Assembly: GCA_963847615.1 (NCBI GenBank)
Contig: CAWKAN010000027.1
Location: forward strand, 36,213 to 100,212
DNA: 64,000 bases
Reading direction: 5' to 3'
DNA from: Palsa-883 sp963847615
Lineage (GTDB): Bacteria; Pseudomonadota; Alphaproteobacteria; Acetobacterales; Acetobacteraceae
Under the pieces are notes generated by a model. It worked only from the letters and a program-made list of their open reading frames with translations. It searched no databases and was not told the DNA's origin. The translations under genes were made by a program, and so were the position numbers. Below are positions 26,323 to 34,465 of the stretch, in pieces (positions within the stretch are counted from its first letter, which is position 1; the number at the start of each line of letters is the position of its first letter).

Positions 26323-27504
26323 TCACTTCGTCTGCGCAAACCATTTGTGGTAGATTTCCTCGTAGCTGCCGTCGGCATACATCGCCAGCAGTGCCTCGTT
26401 GATGCGTTTTCGCAACGGGCTGCCCGGCGCGACGGCGATGCCGTATTTCACCGGACGGAACAGCGGGCCGACCACCTGTAGGTCGCTGCTGCCCAGCCTT
26501 GCCTGCCAGTACTGCAAGGTCGGCGCGTCGAACACGACCGCCTGCACGGTTCCATCGAGCAGCCGGTCATAGCCCTCCTGCGCGCTGGTGATGGCGACAT
26601 AGGGCAGGTGCAGCGCGGTCAGGTAGTCCGCCGCGATGCTCCCCGGCGCCGTGGCGATGGTCTTGCCGGGCAGGTCGCCGGGACCCTGGATGCTCGACTC
26701 CAACTGCTGCACCGTCAGCGAGGCCGTCACCATTGCGGTGAACTGGGCCACCAGCACCACGCCGACCACCCACATCGCCACCACGGTCAGCCGCTTCACC
26801 GCCCCATTGTTCTCGCGCTCGCCATGCTCGCCGGTGGCGATGATGAGCATGACGCCCCACAGCCCTTCCAGCACGCCGCGGACATAGCCGCGCTGGAAAT
26901 ACGGATTGCCCCGCCGCTCGACCAGCCACAGCACGTTGGCCAGCAGCAGGACCACCAGCGATGCCGCCAGCAGGATCTGGCCGATTGCCGGCGACAACAC
27001 CGCCGCGAGCGCGGCACGCCACGCCGCGCCGGCCCCGGGGCGGACCATGATCTGCAGGCCGGAGTCGAAATACGCCGCGGAAAAATCGACCAATTCCTCC
27101 CGCGCGGGCGTCATGGCGATGGCCGAGATGGCCATGTCCGCCGCGCCGTTGCGCACCGCCTGCAACTGCGCCTCGCTGCTGCCCCGGCCGAGATCGGTGA
27201 CGACCACGTCGGCCCCCAGCCGCCGCGCCAGCTCGGTCCACAGGTCCACGCTGAACCCGGACAGTTGTCCGCCCTGAAGCAGCACGAACGGCGCGATCTG
27301 CCCGGTGGCGATGCGCAGCGTGGCCGGCTGCGCGGCGGCGGGCGCGGCGCTCGCCAGGGCGAGCCAGGCCAGGGCGAGGCAAGCCAGGGGCAGGCAAGCC
27401 AGGGGCAGGCGGGCCCGGGCGAGGCGGGCCCGGGCGAGGCGGGCCAGGGCGGGGCGGGCCAGGGCGGGGTGGGCCGGCGCAGCCCGGACACGGCGCGGCG
27501 GCAT
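26323..27504 (-). CDS. Ionotropic glutamate receptor-like channel (SBP_bac_3 with inserted pore), atypical filter
   Basis: The architecture is that of prokaryotic GluR channels. A periplasmic-binding lobe (LRIATGQIAPFVLLQGGQLS, about 63-155) is followed by TM1 (175-195), a re-entrant pore (210-224), TM2 (240-262) and the second lobe part ending EIYHKWFAQTK. The pore signature is LIIATGEHGERENN, so the GluR0-type K+ filter (TVGYG) is replaced by TGEHGE (224-229). Ion selectivity therefore cannot be predicted. The first 50 residues are Ala/Leu/Arg-rich copies (ARLARARLAR, LPLACLPLAC) encoded by short tandem repeats (about 27370-27470), of which only the last part can act as a signal peptide. 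Confidence 0.85.
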   Translation of the reverse strand: MPPRRVRAAPAHPALARPALARLARARLARARLPLACLPLACLALAWLALASAAPAAAQPATLRIATGQIAPFVLLQGGQLSGFSVDLWTELARRLGADVVVTDLGRGSSEAQLQAVRNGAADMAISAIAMTPAREELVDFSAAYFDSGLQIMVRPGAGAAWRAALAAVLSPAIGQILLAASLVVLLLANVLWLVERRGNPYFQRGYVRGVLEGLWGVMLIIATGEHGERENNGAVKRLTVVAMWVVGVVLVAQFTAMVTASLTVQQLESSIQGPGDLPGKTIATAPGSIAADYLTALHLPYVAITSAQEGYDRLLDGTVQAVVFDAPTLQYWQARLGSSDLQVVGPLFRPVKYGIAVAPGSPLRKRINEALLAMYADGSYEEIYHKWFAQTK

Positions 27505-27510
27505 CCGCGT

Positions 27511-28608
27511 TCAGCTCACCGGCACTGTCAGCGCCGGCACCTGCGGCGTGACGCCGGTTTCGGCCAGTGAGAAGAAGATCATCAGCGCCGTGAAGACGCG
27601 CTTCGAGGCGAAGTCGCGGTCGTCGATCCAGTACCAGGTGTCGCGATAATGGACCGCGCAAAACGCGTCCGGCGGTGCGGCCGGGCCGGACAGAATGCGC
27701 ACCAGCGGCCGATCGCGCGGATTTTCCGCGCTCTCCAGGCGCGCGGACGGCACGGTCCGCCGTTCCGCAACATCTTTCGCCGGCACTTCGATGCCGCCTG
27801 CCAGCTCGATGAGAATCTCGGCCATCGAGCGGGAGAGCACCGCCAGCTCCTTGTCGTTGCGTTGGACCGCGCCAAAAACCAGGGCGATTTCGCCGTTTTT
27901 CCCGGGCTTGAGATTGAGCGTATCCGACACGAACTTCAGGTCCTGGTTCACTTGCGCTGTCCGGCTGCCTGCCAGGACCAGGATCCCGACCTCCTCGCGG
28001 CCGCGCTTTTCCAGCCGCAAGCTGACCATTTGGGAAAGCTGCAGCCGCCGCAACGCCGCCAGCAGCGGATAGAACGCCGGGTCGGCGGTCTGAACCTGGC
28101 CGCCCGAGGTGGCCTGGTTCCTGATGCCGTTCAATGATCGTACCGTGACCTGAAGAATGAAGTCCGCCGGGTAGCCGGCCTGGATGAGTTCGAAGATCCC
28201 GACGGGCGGGATCGGCCGCAGCAGGCTCTTGGTGAACTTGTCGCCGCTCAGCGGGGTGTAGGAGATGGTCGGGCGGTCCTGGTAGGCGACGCCGGCACCG
28301 AATGTGGTGGTGTTCCAGGGGACGACGCCGGTCAGGTTGGAATTGACCGCCTCACCGGCGGTGAGTTGGCCCCCGACGGCGTAGTTGCTGATCACCGAGG
28401 AGACATCGAGGAAGGACGGCGCGTCGCCGTAGCGGAGACGCACGACGTTGAGGAGGGTTTGCGCCTTCCAGGAATCCGCGATGGACGAGAGATAATCCGT
28501 CCGATCCCGCGCTATGACGGCCGGCCCGATCGATGAGCAGCCGATCAGGCTCAGCACCAGCAACAGCGGCGCCAGGCCAGTCCGAACGAATTTGTGCGGG
28601 TGCCTCAT
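27511..28608 (-). CDS. Conserved lipoprotein, function unknown (365 aa)
   Basis: The signal peptide LAPLLLVLSLIGCSS has lipobox LIGC with Cys24, so it is a lipoprotein. The mature part starts with DYLSSIADSWKAQTLLNVVR and includes RYGDAPSFLDVSSVISNYAV, which I have seen in a family of unassigned proteobacterial lipoproteins. The C-terminal portion (YRDTWYWIDDRDFASKRVFT) is also characteristic. It stops 6 bases before the channel gene on the same strand, so the two are probably one transcript. No enzymatic motif is visible. Confidence 0.8.
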   Translation of the reverse strand: MRHPHKFVRTGLAPLLLVLSLIGCSSIGPAVIARDRTDYLSSIADSWKAQTLLNVVRLRYGDAPSFLDVSSVISNYAVGGQLTAGEAVNSNLTGVVPWNTTTFGAGVAYQDRPTISYTPLSGDKFTKSLLRPIPPVGIFELIQAGYPADFILQVTVRSLNGIRNQATSGGQVQTADPAFYPLLAALRRLQLSQMVSLRLEKRGREEVGILVLAGSRTAQVNQDLKFVSDTLNLKPGKNGEIALVFGAVQRNDKELAVLSRSMAEILIELAGGIEVPAKDVAERRTVPSARLESAENPRDRPLVRILSGPAAPPDAFCAVHYRDTWYWIDDRDFASKRVFTALMIFFSLAETGVTPQVPALTVPVS

Positions 28609-28700
28609 CGTCTGTCAGCTCCCATGCCCGTGGCGCCGATTGGCGACCGGTTCCCTCCGACGCCTCGCCCCACACCTGCACCTTGCCGGCCCGTGCCAGA

Positions 28701-30203
28701 CTAGATATCGCCAATCGCCTTCAGACGCCCCTCCCTGACCGCCTTGATGAACCCGCGATAGTCGCGTTGGTTCTGGTCGGCGTACTCCACCGCGAACTCG
28801 CAGATCGCGTCGTCGAACACCGCACTCGCGCCCATGTAGCCCGCGATCTTCGCGGCGTCGCCCGACCTCGCATGCGCCTTCGCCAGCGCCCAGCCGCACA
28901 ATTTCCCGTACTCCCGCAACATATCGACATCCCAGTCCTCGATGATCGCCGAGATTTTGACGTCGCGGAGCTGGCGCACGTAGACATCGCGGCCATTCTC
29001 TCCCGTCGACCACCCCAGGAAGATGTCGCTGGCGGACTGCATAAGCCGCTGGCCATTCACCACCCGCTGGCCTTGGTTCGGGTAGACGCTCTTGCCCGCA
29101 TACGGTTCCAGCACCGAAGCCCGCGCTTCCTTGACCTGCAGGAACAGCGGATCGTCCTCCGCCGCGATCAATAGCCCGACGGCGCACACGGTGCCCACGC
29201 TGCCGATGCCGACGACCTTCACCGCCAAATCGCAGAGGCGGTAGCGGTCCAACAGCACGCGGACATGATCGGGCAGCGACGCGCGATAGCGGGCGAATGG
29301 CTCGCGGAATGCCGTTGTGACCCCGGGCGCCAGCTCCGCCGAGGGATGGAAGATCAATGGCGGATCGTCCCTGAACCGTGGCTCGGCGCCCCGATGCTCG
29401 ACTAGCTTCGGAAACACGAACTCCGGCGAGCTTTTCTCCCCCGCTTTCTCGACCCGCTGTTTCATCATCGCACGGCGCCGCTCGTCGACCGCCGCCATCG
29501 CATCGGCGACGCCGATCGTGTCGTACCAGACCTCGAGCGCCCGCATGGACGAATAGTCGGCCATGCGCTGGCGATACGACCGCACCGTGGACTCGGCCGC
29601 CCGCGCCGCCTCGGTCTCGGTCAGCCGGAGATATTGTGCGGCGATCACCACGCTCGCGGTCAGCCGCTTGACGTCCCATTCCCACGGCGCCGGCAGTGTT
29701 TCGTCGAGATCGTTGATGTCGAACACGATCTGCCGCTCCGGCGTGGCGAAGCCGCCGAAGTTCAGCAGATGCGCGTCGCCGCAGGCCTGCACCCGTAGCC
29801 CCGATTGCGCGGTGGTCGCCAGATCGGCCGCCATGACGCTGGCCGAGCCGCGATAGAAGGTGAACGGCGACTGCATCATCCGGCCGAAACGGATCGGGAT
29901 CAGGTCGAGCATGCGGCCCTGGTTCGACTCGACCAGCAGGTCGATCGGATCGCAGCGATCCTTCGGCGCCTTCCAGCCCGCGTGCGCCTCGCGCGGCACC
30001 GTCTCCCGCAGGGCCTTCCCCTGGGCGCGGCGGTCACTCGCCGCTTGCGTGTCCGTCCGGGCACCGGTGCGGCTTCCACTTTGGCGCATCATGACAACCG
30101 TGGCCGAGCGTTTCGCCGCGACCGCGCCCTTGCCCGCGCCGTCGGCGTTCTTGAGTTCGCGTTGGTTCTTTACCTTGCGCTGGTTCGCGTGAGTCTTCGT
30201 CAT
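28701..30203 (-). CDS. DUF2252 family protein
   Basis: This is a 500-residue soluble protein of the DUF2252 family. Recognisable features are FYRGSASVMAADLATTAQSG, the GDAHLLNFGGFATPERQIVF block, DINDLDETLPAPWEWDVKRL and CGWALAKAHARSGDA. The fold resembles aminoglycoside-phosphotransferase-like kinases (GDxHxxN, D-x-D), though no substrate is known. The start at 30203 has a GGAGA RBS. The N-terminal 70 residues are basic and likely disordered. An eroded second copy lies just upstream (30395-30700). Confidence 0.9.
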   Translation of the reverse strand: MTKTHANQRKVKNQRELKNADGAGKGAVAAKRSATVVMMRQSGSRTGARTDTQAASDRRAQGKALRETVPREAHAGWKAPKDRCDPIDLLVESNQGRMLDLIPIRFGRMMQSPFTFYRGSASVMAADLATTAQSGLRVQACGDAHLLNFGGFATPERQIVFDINDLDETLPAPWEWDVKRLTASVVIAAQYLRLTETEAARAAESTVRSYRQRMADYSSMRALEVWYDTIGVADAMAAVDERRRAMMKQRVEKAGEKSSPEFVFPKLVEHRGAEPRFRDDPPLIFHPSAELAPGVTTAFREPFARYRASLPDHVRVLLDRYRLCDLAVKVVGIGSVGTVCAVGLLIAAEDDPLFLQVKEARASVLEPYAGKSVYPNQGQRVVNGQRLMQSASDIFLGWSTGENGRDVYVRQLRDVKISAIIEDWDVDMLREYGKLCGWALAKAHARSGDAAKIAGYMGASAVFDDAICEFAVEYADQNQRDYRGFIKAVREGRLKAIGDI

Positions 30204-30394
30204 GCCGCGGTCTCCACACAGCTTGCGCGGGCGATTCGAGAAGCTTTGGTAACGTAAGAACCCGGCAGCGGATAGTCTTTGATCCAGGTCATGTCTCCCG
30301 GCGTGCGACCGCACCGCAATGTACCGGGCCCGGTTGCTTAGCCGCAAAATATCCTCACCTGACCAAAAAATCCGACATATCAGCCCGTTGTCTT

Positions 30395-30700
30395 TTGATG
30401 AGATTGCGCTCCGGCGTGACGAAGCCGCCGAAACAGGGCAGGGGGCGGTCGCCGCGGGCCCGCACGCGCACACCGCTGGCCGCGGTGGTGGCGAGGTCGG
30501 CCGCCATCGCGCCGATGGCGCCGCGATAGAAGCTGAACGGCCAAAACGCGCAGCCGCCCGTCGCGCACCGGCAACAGGTCGGGCGGCCGCTCGGGGTCCG
30601 CGGCTTGCGGCTGCACGGCGGGCTCGGCGCGGCCAACCTGACCCGCACCCCCAAAGCGCCGCGTCTGTCGGGCCCCGATCCCGCCACGGCGGCCAAAGTC
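30395..30700 (-). pseudogene. Remnant of a second DUF2252 gene
   Basis: Minus-strand frames read FSFYRGAIGAMAADLATTAA, SGVRVRARGD and CFGGFVTPERNLI. These match FTFYRGSASVMAADLATTAQ and GFATPERQI of the intact gene at 28701-30203. An upstream piece (RPDLLPVRDGR) is in another frame and corresponds to the DLIPIRFGRM region. HLLNF has degraded to PLPCF. The rest of the gene is missing, so this is a decayed paralogue. Confidence 0.75.
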
Positions 30701-30761
30701 CCTCGCGGGTCGCAGCGCAACGCCCCCGCCTGCCGTTGCTCCCCCGACAGCCCTGCGCCGG

Positions 30762-31091
30762 TTGACCTGCATCAATGCCGCTCGCTTTGCCCGCCTGCAC
30801 TGCTGGCGCGATGGCCGCGGCGTGGTGGCCGGTGAGTACTTCGTGGACCTGTTGGTCGAGGACGTACTTTTGGTTGAGCTGAAGACCGTCGAGGCGCAGG
30901 ACGACGCACACCGGATGCAATGCACCAATTCTCTCAAAGCGACCGGCCTGCAGCTCTGTTTGGTGCTGAATTTCGGCAAGCCGCGTCTGGAGATCAAACG
31001 CTTGGCCCGCGACAGGGTCGCCCGCGTCAGCTTGTCGCTCGCCCCGCCCCCGACGTCGTCTGGGCAGGCATGCGTGGCGCGTATGATATAG
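30762..31091 (+). pseudogene. N-terminally truncated GxxExxY-type protein
   Basis: The plus-strand frame contains FVDLLVEDVLLVELKTVEAQ, then AHRMQCTNSLKATGLQLCLV, then LNFGKPRLEIKRL. This is the C-terminal half of the GxxExxY family (PD-(D/E)xK-like; the E-x-K is in VELKTV). The N-terminal half with the G-x-x-E-x-x-Y motif is absent, and the region upstream is the DUF2252 remnant. The tail beyond LEIKRL is not typical. It is very probably non-functional. Confidence 0.65.
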
Positions 31092-31126
31092 CCTCTTTCG
31101 CGCATATGCGTATGAGAGCATATGGG
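31081..31126 (+). promoter_or_regulatory. Putative ArsR operator/promoter region
   Basis: This AT-rich patch in otherwise GC-rich sequence contains GCATATGCG (31102-31110) and GCATATG (31118-31124). These are two palindromic CATATG boxes 16 bases apart, with another ATAT run at 31085-31089. Such imperfect inverted repeats just upstream of arsR-type genes are typical binding sites of the encoded repressor, which would autoregulate the operon. The assignment is inference. Confidence 0.5.
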
Positions 31127-31427
31127 GGCCATGACAAGTGCGATCGACATCCTCTCCGCCCTTGCCGAGCCCACGCGCCTGGCCGCGATGCGGCTGCTAT
31201 GGGACGGTCGGGAACATTGCGTCTGCGAGCTGATGCAGCTCCTCGGCGCCAGCCAGTCGCGCATGTCTCGCCATATGGCGACATTGAAGTTGGCCGGCCT
31301 GGTCACCGACCGGAGGGATGCCCAATGGGTGCGCTACCGACGTGCGCCCCATCTGCCGCCGGCCGTGACGGCCCTGGTCGAGGCGGCGCTGGCTCTGCCG
31401 TCGCCCGCCGAAAGGATCGCGGCATGA
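31122..31427 (+). CDS. ArsR-family metalloregulator
   Basis: This 101-residue winged-helix repressor has a recognition helix region GASQSRMSRHMATLKLAGLV and a Cys pair in HCVCELMQLL. The CVCEL motif is the arsenite/antimonite-type sensor site of ArsR (typically ELCVCDL). The ATG at 31122 overlaps a putative operator; an alternative ATG is at 31131 (MTSAIDILSALAEP). It overlaps the downstream permease by ATGA, so both are co-expressed. Expected to derepress the permease and redox genes on metal(loid) binding. Confidence 0.88.
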   Translation: MGAMTSAIDILSALAEPTRLAAMRLLWDGREHCVCELMQLLGASQSRMSRHMATLKLAGLVTDRRDAQWVRYRRAPHLPPAVTALVEAALALPSPAERIAA

Positions 31428-32473
31428 CCGCACGGACCATCCAACCCGCCCGCGCCGGCGCTGCGACGCGCTTCGGCGTGGTCGGGGTGGCGTTGGCGGC
31501 GTGGGGCGCGCTCTACAGCCAGCTCGGCGCGTTCTCCGCCTGGATCGTGGCGCTCAGCGGCGTTGATCGCGCCAGCCACTCGGCCGAGGCACTGGGTTTT
31601 TTCGCCTACGACACCCCCAAGGTATTGTTGCTGCTGGCGCTGGTCGTGTTCGCCATGGGGGTGGTGCGCAGCTACTCCTCGGCCGAGCGTACGCGCGCGC
31701 TGCTGGCCGGGCGGCGCGAGGGAGTCGGCAACGTCGCCGCCGCGACGCTCGGCATCGTGACGCCGTTCTGCTCCTGCTCCGCGGTGCCGCTGTTCATCGG
31801 CTTTGTCTCCGCCGGCGTGCCGCTGGGCGTGACCTTCTCCTTCCTGATTTCCGCCCCGATGGTCAACGAAGTGGCGCTCGGGTTGCTGTTCGGCCTGGTC
31901 GGCTGGCAGGTCGCGCTGACCTATCTCGGCTTCGGCCTCGGCCTCGCCATCGTCGCCGGCTGGGTGATCGGCCGGCTGCATCTGGAGGGCTGGCTCGAGC
32001 CCTGGGTGCGCCAGATGCGCAGCAGCGCCGTGGCATTGCCCGAGGACTGGCGGAGCCTTGCCGACCGCATCGACGCCGGCATGGAGGCGGTGCGCGACAT
32101 CATGGGGAAGGTGTGGATTTGGATCATCGCCGGCATCGCCGCCGGTGCCTTCATCCATGGTTATGTCCCGGCGGAGCTGCTGGCCTCGATCATGGGGCGG
32201 CAGGCCTGGTGGTCGGTGCCGGCGGCGGTGCTGATCGGCGTGCCGATGTATTCCAACGCCGCCGGCATGATCCCGGTCGTCGAGGCCCTGATCGGCAAGG
32301 GCGCCGCGCTCGGCACCGTGCTCGCCTTCATGATGGCGGTCACCGCGCTCTCGGCGCCGGAGACGATCATCCTGCGCAAGGTGCTCTCCCTCCGGCTGAT
32401 CGCCGTGTTCGTTGACGTGGTCGCCTGCGGCATCCTGGCGGTTGGCTTGCTGTTCAACGCCCTGTTCGCCTGA
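31424..32473 (+). CDS. ArsP/DUF318-type permease
   Basis: This 349-residue membrane protein is of the DUF318/ArsP permease family (predicted 8-10 helices). The diagnostic region is TPFCSCSAVPLFIGFVSAGV with Cys residues lining the substrate path, followed by PLGVTFSFLISAPMVNEVAL. A second conserved block is GVPMYSNAAGMIPVVEAL. ArsP proteins export trivalent organoarsenicals; other family members have unknown substrates. Start ATG 31424 overlaps the arsR stop. Together with the downstream thioredoxin-like protein this is the usual arsR-permease-redox trio. Confidence 0.88.
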   Translation: MTARTIQPARAGAATRFGVVGVALAAWGALYSQLGAFSAWIVALSGVDRASHSAEALGFFAYDTPKVLLLLALVVFAMGVVRSYSSAERTRALLAGRREGVGNVAAATLGIVTPFCSCSAVPLFIGFVSAGVPLGVTFSFLISAPMVNEVALGLLFGLVGWQVALTYLGFGLGLAIVAGWVIGRLHLEGWLEPWVRQMRSSAVALPEDWRSLADRIDAGMEAVRDIMGKVWIWIIAGIAAGAFIHGYVPAELLASIMGRQAWWSVPAAVLIGVPMYSNAAGMIPVVEALIGKGAALGTVLAFMMAVTALSAPETIILRKVLSLRLIAVFVDVVACGILAVGLLFNALFA

Positions 32474-32489
32474 AAAACGGAGACACGTG

Positions 32490-32726
32490 ATGAAGGACGT
32501 CAAGGTTCTCGGCCCAGGCTGCAAGCGCTGCGAGGCCACCGCCGAGATGGTGCGGCACGCCGCGGACCGGCTCGGCGTTGCCGTCAGCATCGACAAGGTG
32601 ACCGACTACGCCGAGATCGCCGGCTACGGCATCGCCGCGACCCCGGGCGTCGTCGTCGATGGCAAGGTGGTCCACGTCGGCGGGCTGCCGAAGCCCGCCG
32701 ATGTCGCGCAATGGCTGACGGCCTGA
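32490..32726 (+). CDS. Small thioredoxin-fold redox-active disulfide protein
   Basis: This 78-residue thioredoxin-like protein reads MKDVKVLGPGCKRCEATAEM. The CKRC active site is at the end of the first strand, and a cis-Pro motif ATPGVVVDG lies near the C-terminus. Its length and motif fit the 'redox-active disulfide protein 2' family, often encoded next to ArsP-like permeases. A GGAGA RBS precedes the ATG. It probably reduces a substrate or the permease Cys residues (inference). Confidence 0.88.
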   Translation: MKDVKVLGPGCKRCEATAEMVRHAADRLGVAVSIDKVTDYAEIAGYGIAATPGVVVDGKVVHVGGLPKPADVAQWLTA

Positions 32727-32729
32727 GCC

Positions 32730-33146
32730 GTGCTTGACTATCGGGTGCGCGCGCATCGCCTCGACGCGCACGGCAGCCTCGCCGCCACCAAACAGGCGGA
32801 GATCATCCTCGACACGGCATTGGACGGCAGGCCGGACGCGTTCAACCCGGCCGAGCTGTTCCTCGCCGCCATCGCCGCCTGCATGATCAAGGGGATCGAG
32901 CGCGTCACGCCGTTGCTGGACTTCAAGCTGCGCGGCGTGGAGGTCCGTCTGCACGGCGTGCGGCAGGACAGTCCGCCGAAGCTGGTCTCGGTCGATTACG
33001 AACTGATCGTCAACACCGACGAGGACGACCACCGGCTCGAGCTGTTGCACATTAACGTGCGCAAATACGGCACGATCTTCAACACCGTCGCCGCAGCGGT
33101 GGCGCTATCGGGGACCCTGACCCGCAAGGCGGTGTCCGCCGATTGA
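32730..33146 (+). CDS. OsmC-family peroxiredoxin-like protein
   Basis: This 138-residue OsmC/Ohr-like protein has FNPAELFLAAIAACMIKGIE with one catalytic Cys in AACM; OsmC/Ohr proteins normally use two, and the second is not evident. The start is GTG at 32730, three bases after the thioredoxin stop. The family detoxifies organic peroxides, or, in the YhfA-like branch, has unknown function. Its place behind ArsP and the thioredoxin suggests a role in thiol or metalloid stress. Confidence 0.82.
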   Translation: MLDYRVRAHRLDAHGSLAATKQAEIILDTALDGRPDAFNPAELFLAAIAACMIKGIERVTPLLDFKLRGVEVRLHGVRQDSPPKLVSVDYELIVNTDEDDHRLELLHINVRKYGTIFNTVAAAVALSGTLTRKAVSAD

Positions 33147-33216
33147 TCCCGATTCACGCGCCGGCGTCTATCTGGGACGACAGGAGGCGCCGAGCGCAGG
33201 CAATGGAGATGGAGCG

Positions 33217-33309
33217 ATGTCCCGACGTGAAGTGGTTCTCTGCAACCCGGTCCGTACGGCGATCGGCGGCGGCCAGGGCATCGCGCTCGCGTTCGAGCGT
33301 CTGGCATAG
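33217..33309 (+). pseudogene. Deletion scar of a thiolase gene (N- and C-terminal ends fused)
   Basis: A 30-codon ORF with an RBS (GGAGATGGAG) reads MSRREVVLCNPVRTAIG then GGQGIALAFERLA. The first half is the canonical N-terminus of acetyl-CoA C-acetyltransferases (EVVLCNPVRTAIG). The second is their last conserved element (CIGGGQGIALALE). About 360 codons in between are missing, and the fusion point is at the shared IGG. It is in frame, so a peptide could still be translated. A clean internal deletion is inferred. Confidence 0.8.
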
Positions 33310-33321
33310 CGGAGGTCGATC

Positions 33322-33666
33322 ATGGCCAAGATTGCGGTACACATCTTCCACGACGACGCGGCGGCACTCGGGTCCGGTTCGCATGTTGCCGAGCGTATCC
33401 GGCAGGTGATGACACAGACGGGCGTAGCGCTGGAGGTCTATGTTTTCGGTCCGGCCGAGAAGGCTCTGGTCGATCCGTCGCGGCAGGTGTTCAACGCCAC
33501 GATCGACGGGCTGATCGCGGCGGGCATTTCGGTCGGCACCTGCATCAGCATCGCTGAGGACCTTGGCCAGCGCGCGGCCTTCATCGCCCGCGGCCTGCGT
33601 CTGGAATATGCGCGGGACGCCTTCGTGCGCATGGCGTGCGAGGGTGCCACGGTGATCAGCTTCTAA
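33322..33666 (+). CDS. DsrE/DsrF-like small protein
   Basis: This 114-residue protein reads MAKIAVHIFHDDAAALGSGS with an alpha/beta DsrE-like fold and segments LEVYVFGPAEKALVDPS and GISVGTCISIAEDLGQR. One Cys (GTCISI) sits where several DsrE-like proteins carry their redox Cys. The family handles sulfane sulfur or persulfide. It lies 12 bases behind the thiolase scar and 13 bases before the TauE-like permease, so is likely co-transcribed with it. Confidence 0.75.
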   Translation: MAKIAVHIFHDDAAALGSGSHVAERIRQVMTQTGVALEVYVFGPAEKALVDPSRQVFNATIDGLIAAGISVGTCISIAEDLGQRAAFIARGLRLEYARDAFVRMACEGATVISF

Positions 33667-33679
33667 CCGGGGAACGACG

Positions 33680-34417
33680 ATGACAACAATCCTGACCGGG
33701 GGGCTGTTCCTGCTGGCACTGGTCTCCGGGATGCTGGGGCTCGGCGTCGCCTTCGCGGCGGTGCCGTTCCTGTCGTTCTTCCTGCCCGACCTGGTGCATC
33801 AAGTACAGCCGCTGAGCCTGCTGCTGAATGGCATCACCGCGCTGTTCGCGGTGTTCGGCTTTGCACAGAGCGGGCTGATGGACTGGCGCAAGGCGATCCT
33901 GCTGGCGGTCATCACCACCGTTGCGGCACCCTTCGGTGCGTGGCTGGTACGATTCGTGCCGCAGTTCTGGGTCTGGATCGTCTATTTCCTCGCCGTAGCC
34001 TATCTGGTCTATCGCCTGTTCAAGCCGGCCGAGGCCCGCGTGGCCGGCCCGCCCAACTTCCGGCTGGCGCTGGCGCTGGCGGTGCCGATCTCGGTGCTCG
34101 CGGGGTTTCTTGGCATCGGTCCGGGATTCCTGCTGATGCCGACGCTGATCATCGTCGGGTTCGACCCGAAGGTCGCGGCCGCGATCAATGCCTTCGCGGT
34201 CACGCCGCCGTCGTTCTCGGCGCTGTTGCCGCATCTGGCCTCGGCGAGCTGGACTGCCGGGCTGACGGTGCCGCTGTTGATCGCTGGCGCCGCCGGATCG
34301 TTCATCGGTGCCAAGGTGTCGGCCAAATTCGTCCCAAGCAGCCGGCTCAAGCAGTTGTTCGGACTTCTGATCGTGGTCATGACCGGATACCGCATCCTGC
34401 AAATGCTTGGCGTCTGA
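33680..34417 (+). CDS. TauE/SafE-type sulfite exporter family permease
   Basis: This 245-residue integral membrane protein has 7-8 helices. It contains LALVSGMLGLGVAFAAVPFL near the N-terminus and an internally repeated counterpart LAGFLGIGPGFLLMPTLIIV, the duplicated domain signature of the family. It exports sulfite, sulfonates or related anions in characterised members; the substrate here is unknown. With the DsrE protein it suggests sulfur handling. Confidence 0.85.
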   Translation: MTTILTGGLFLLALVSGMLGLGVAFAAVPFLSFFLPDLVHQVQPLSLLLNGITALFAVFGFAQSGLMDWRKAILLAVITTVAAPFGAWLVRFVPQFWVWIVYFLAVAYLVYRLFKPAEARVAGPPNFRLALALAVPISVLAGFLGIGPGFLLMPTLIIVGFDPKVAAAINAFAVTPPSFSALLPHLASASWTAGLTVPLLIAGAAGSFIGAKVSAKFVPSSRLKQLFGLLIVVMTGYRILQMLGV

Positions 34418-34465
34418 CGCGGACTCGTCCGGCGAGATCTTCGGAGAAGTGGAACAACGCCGGCC

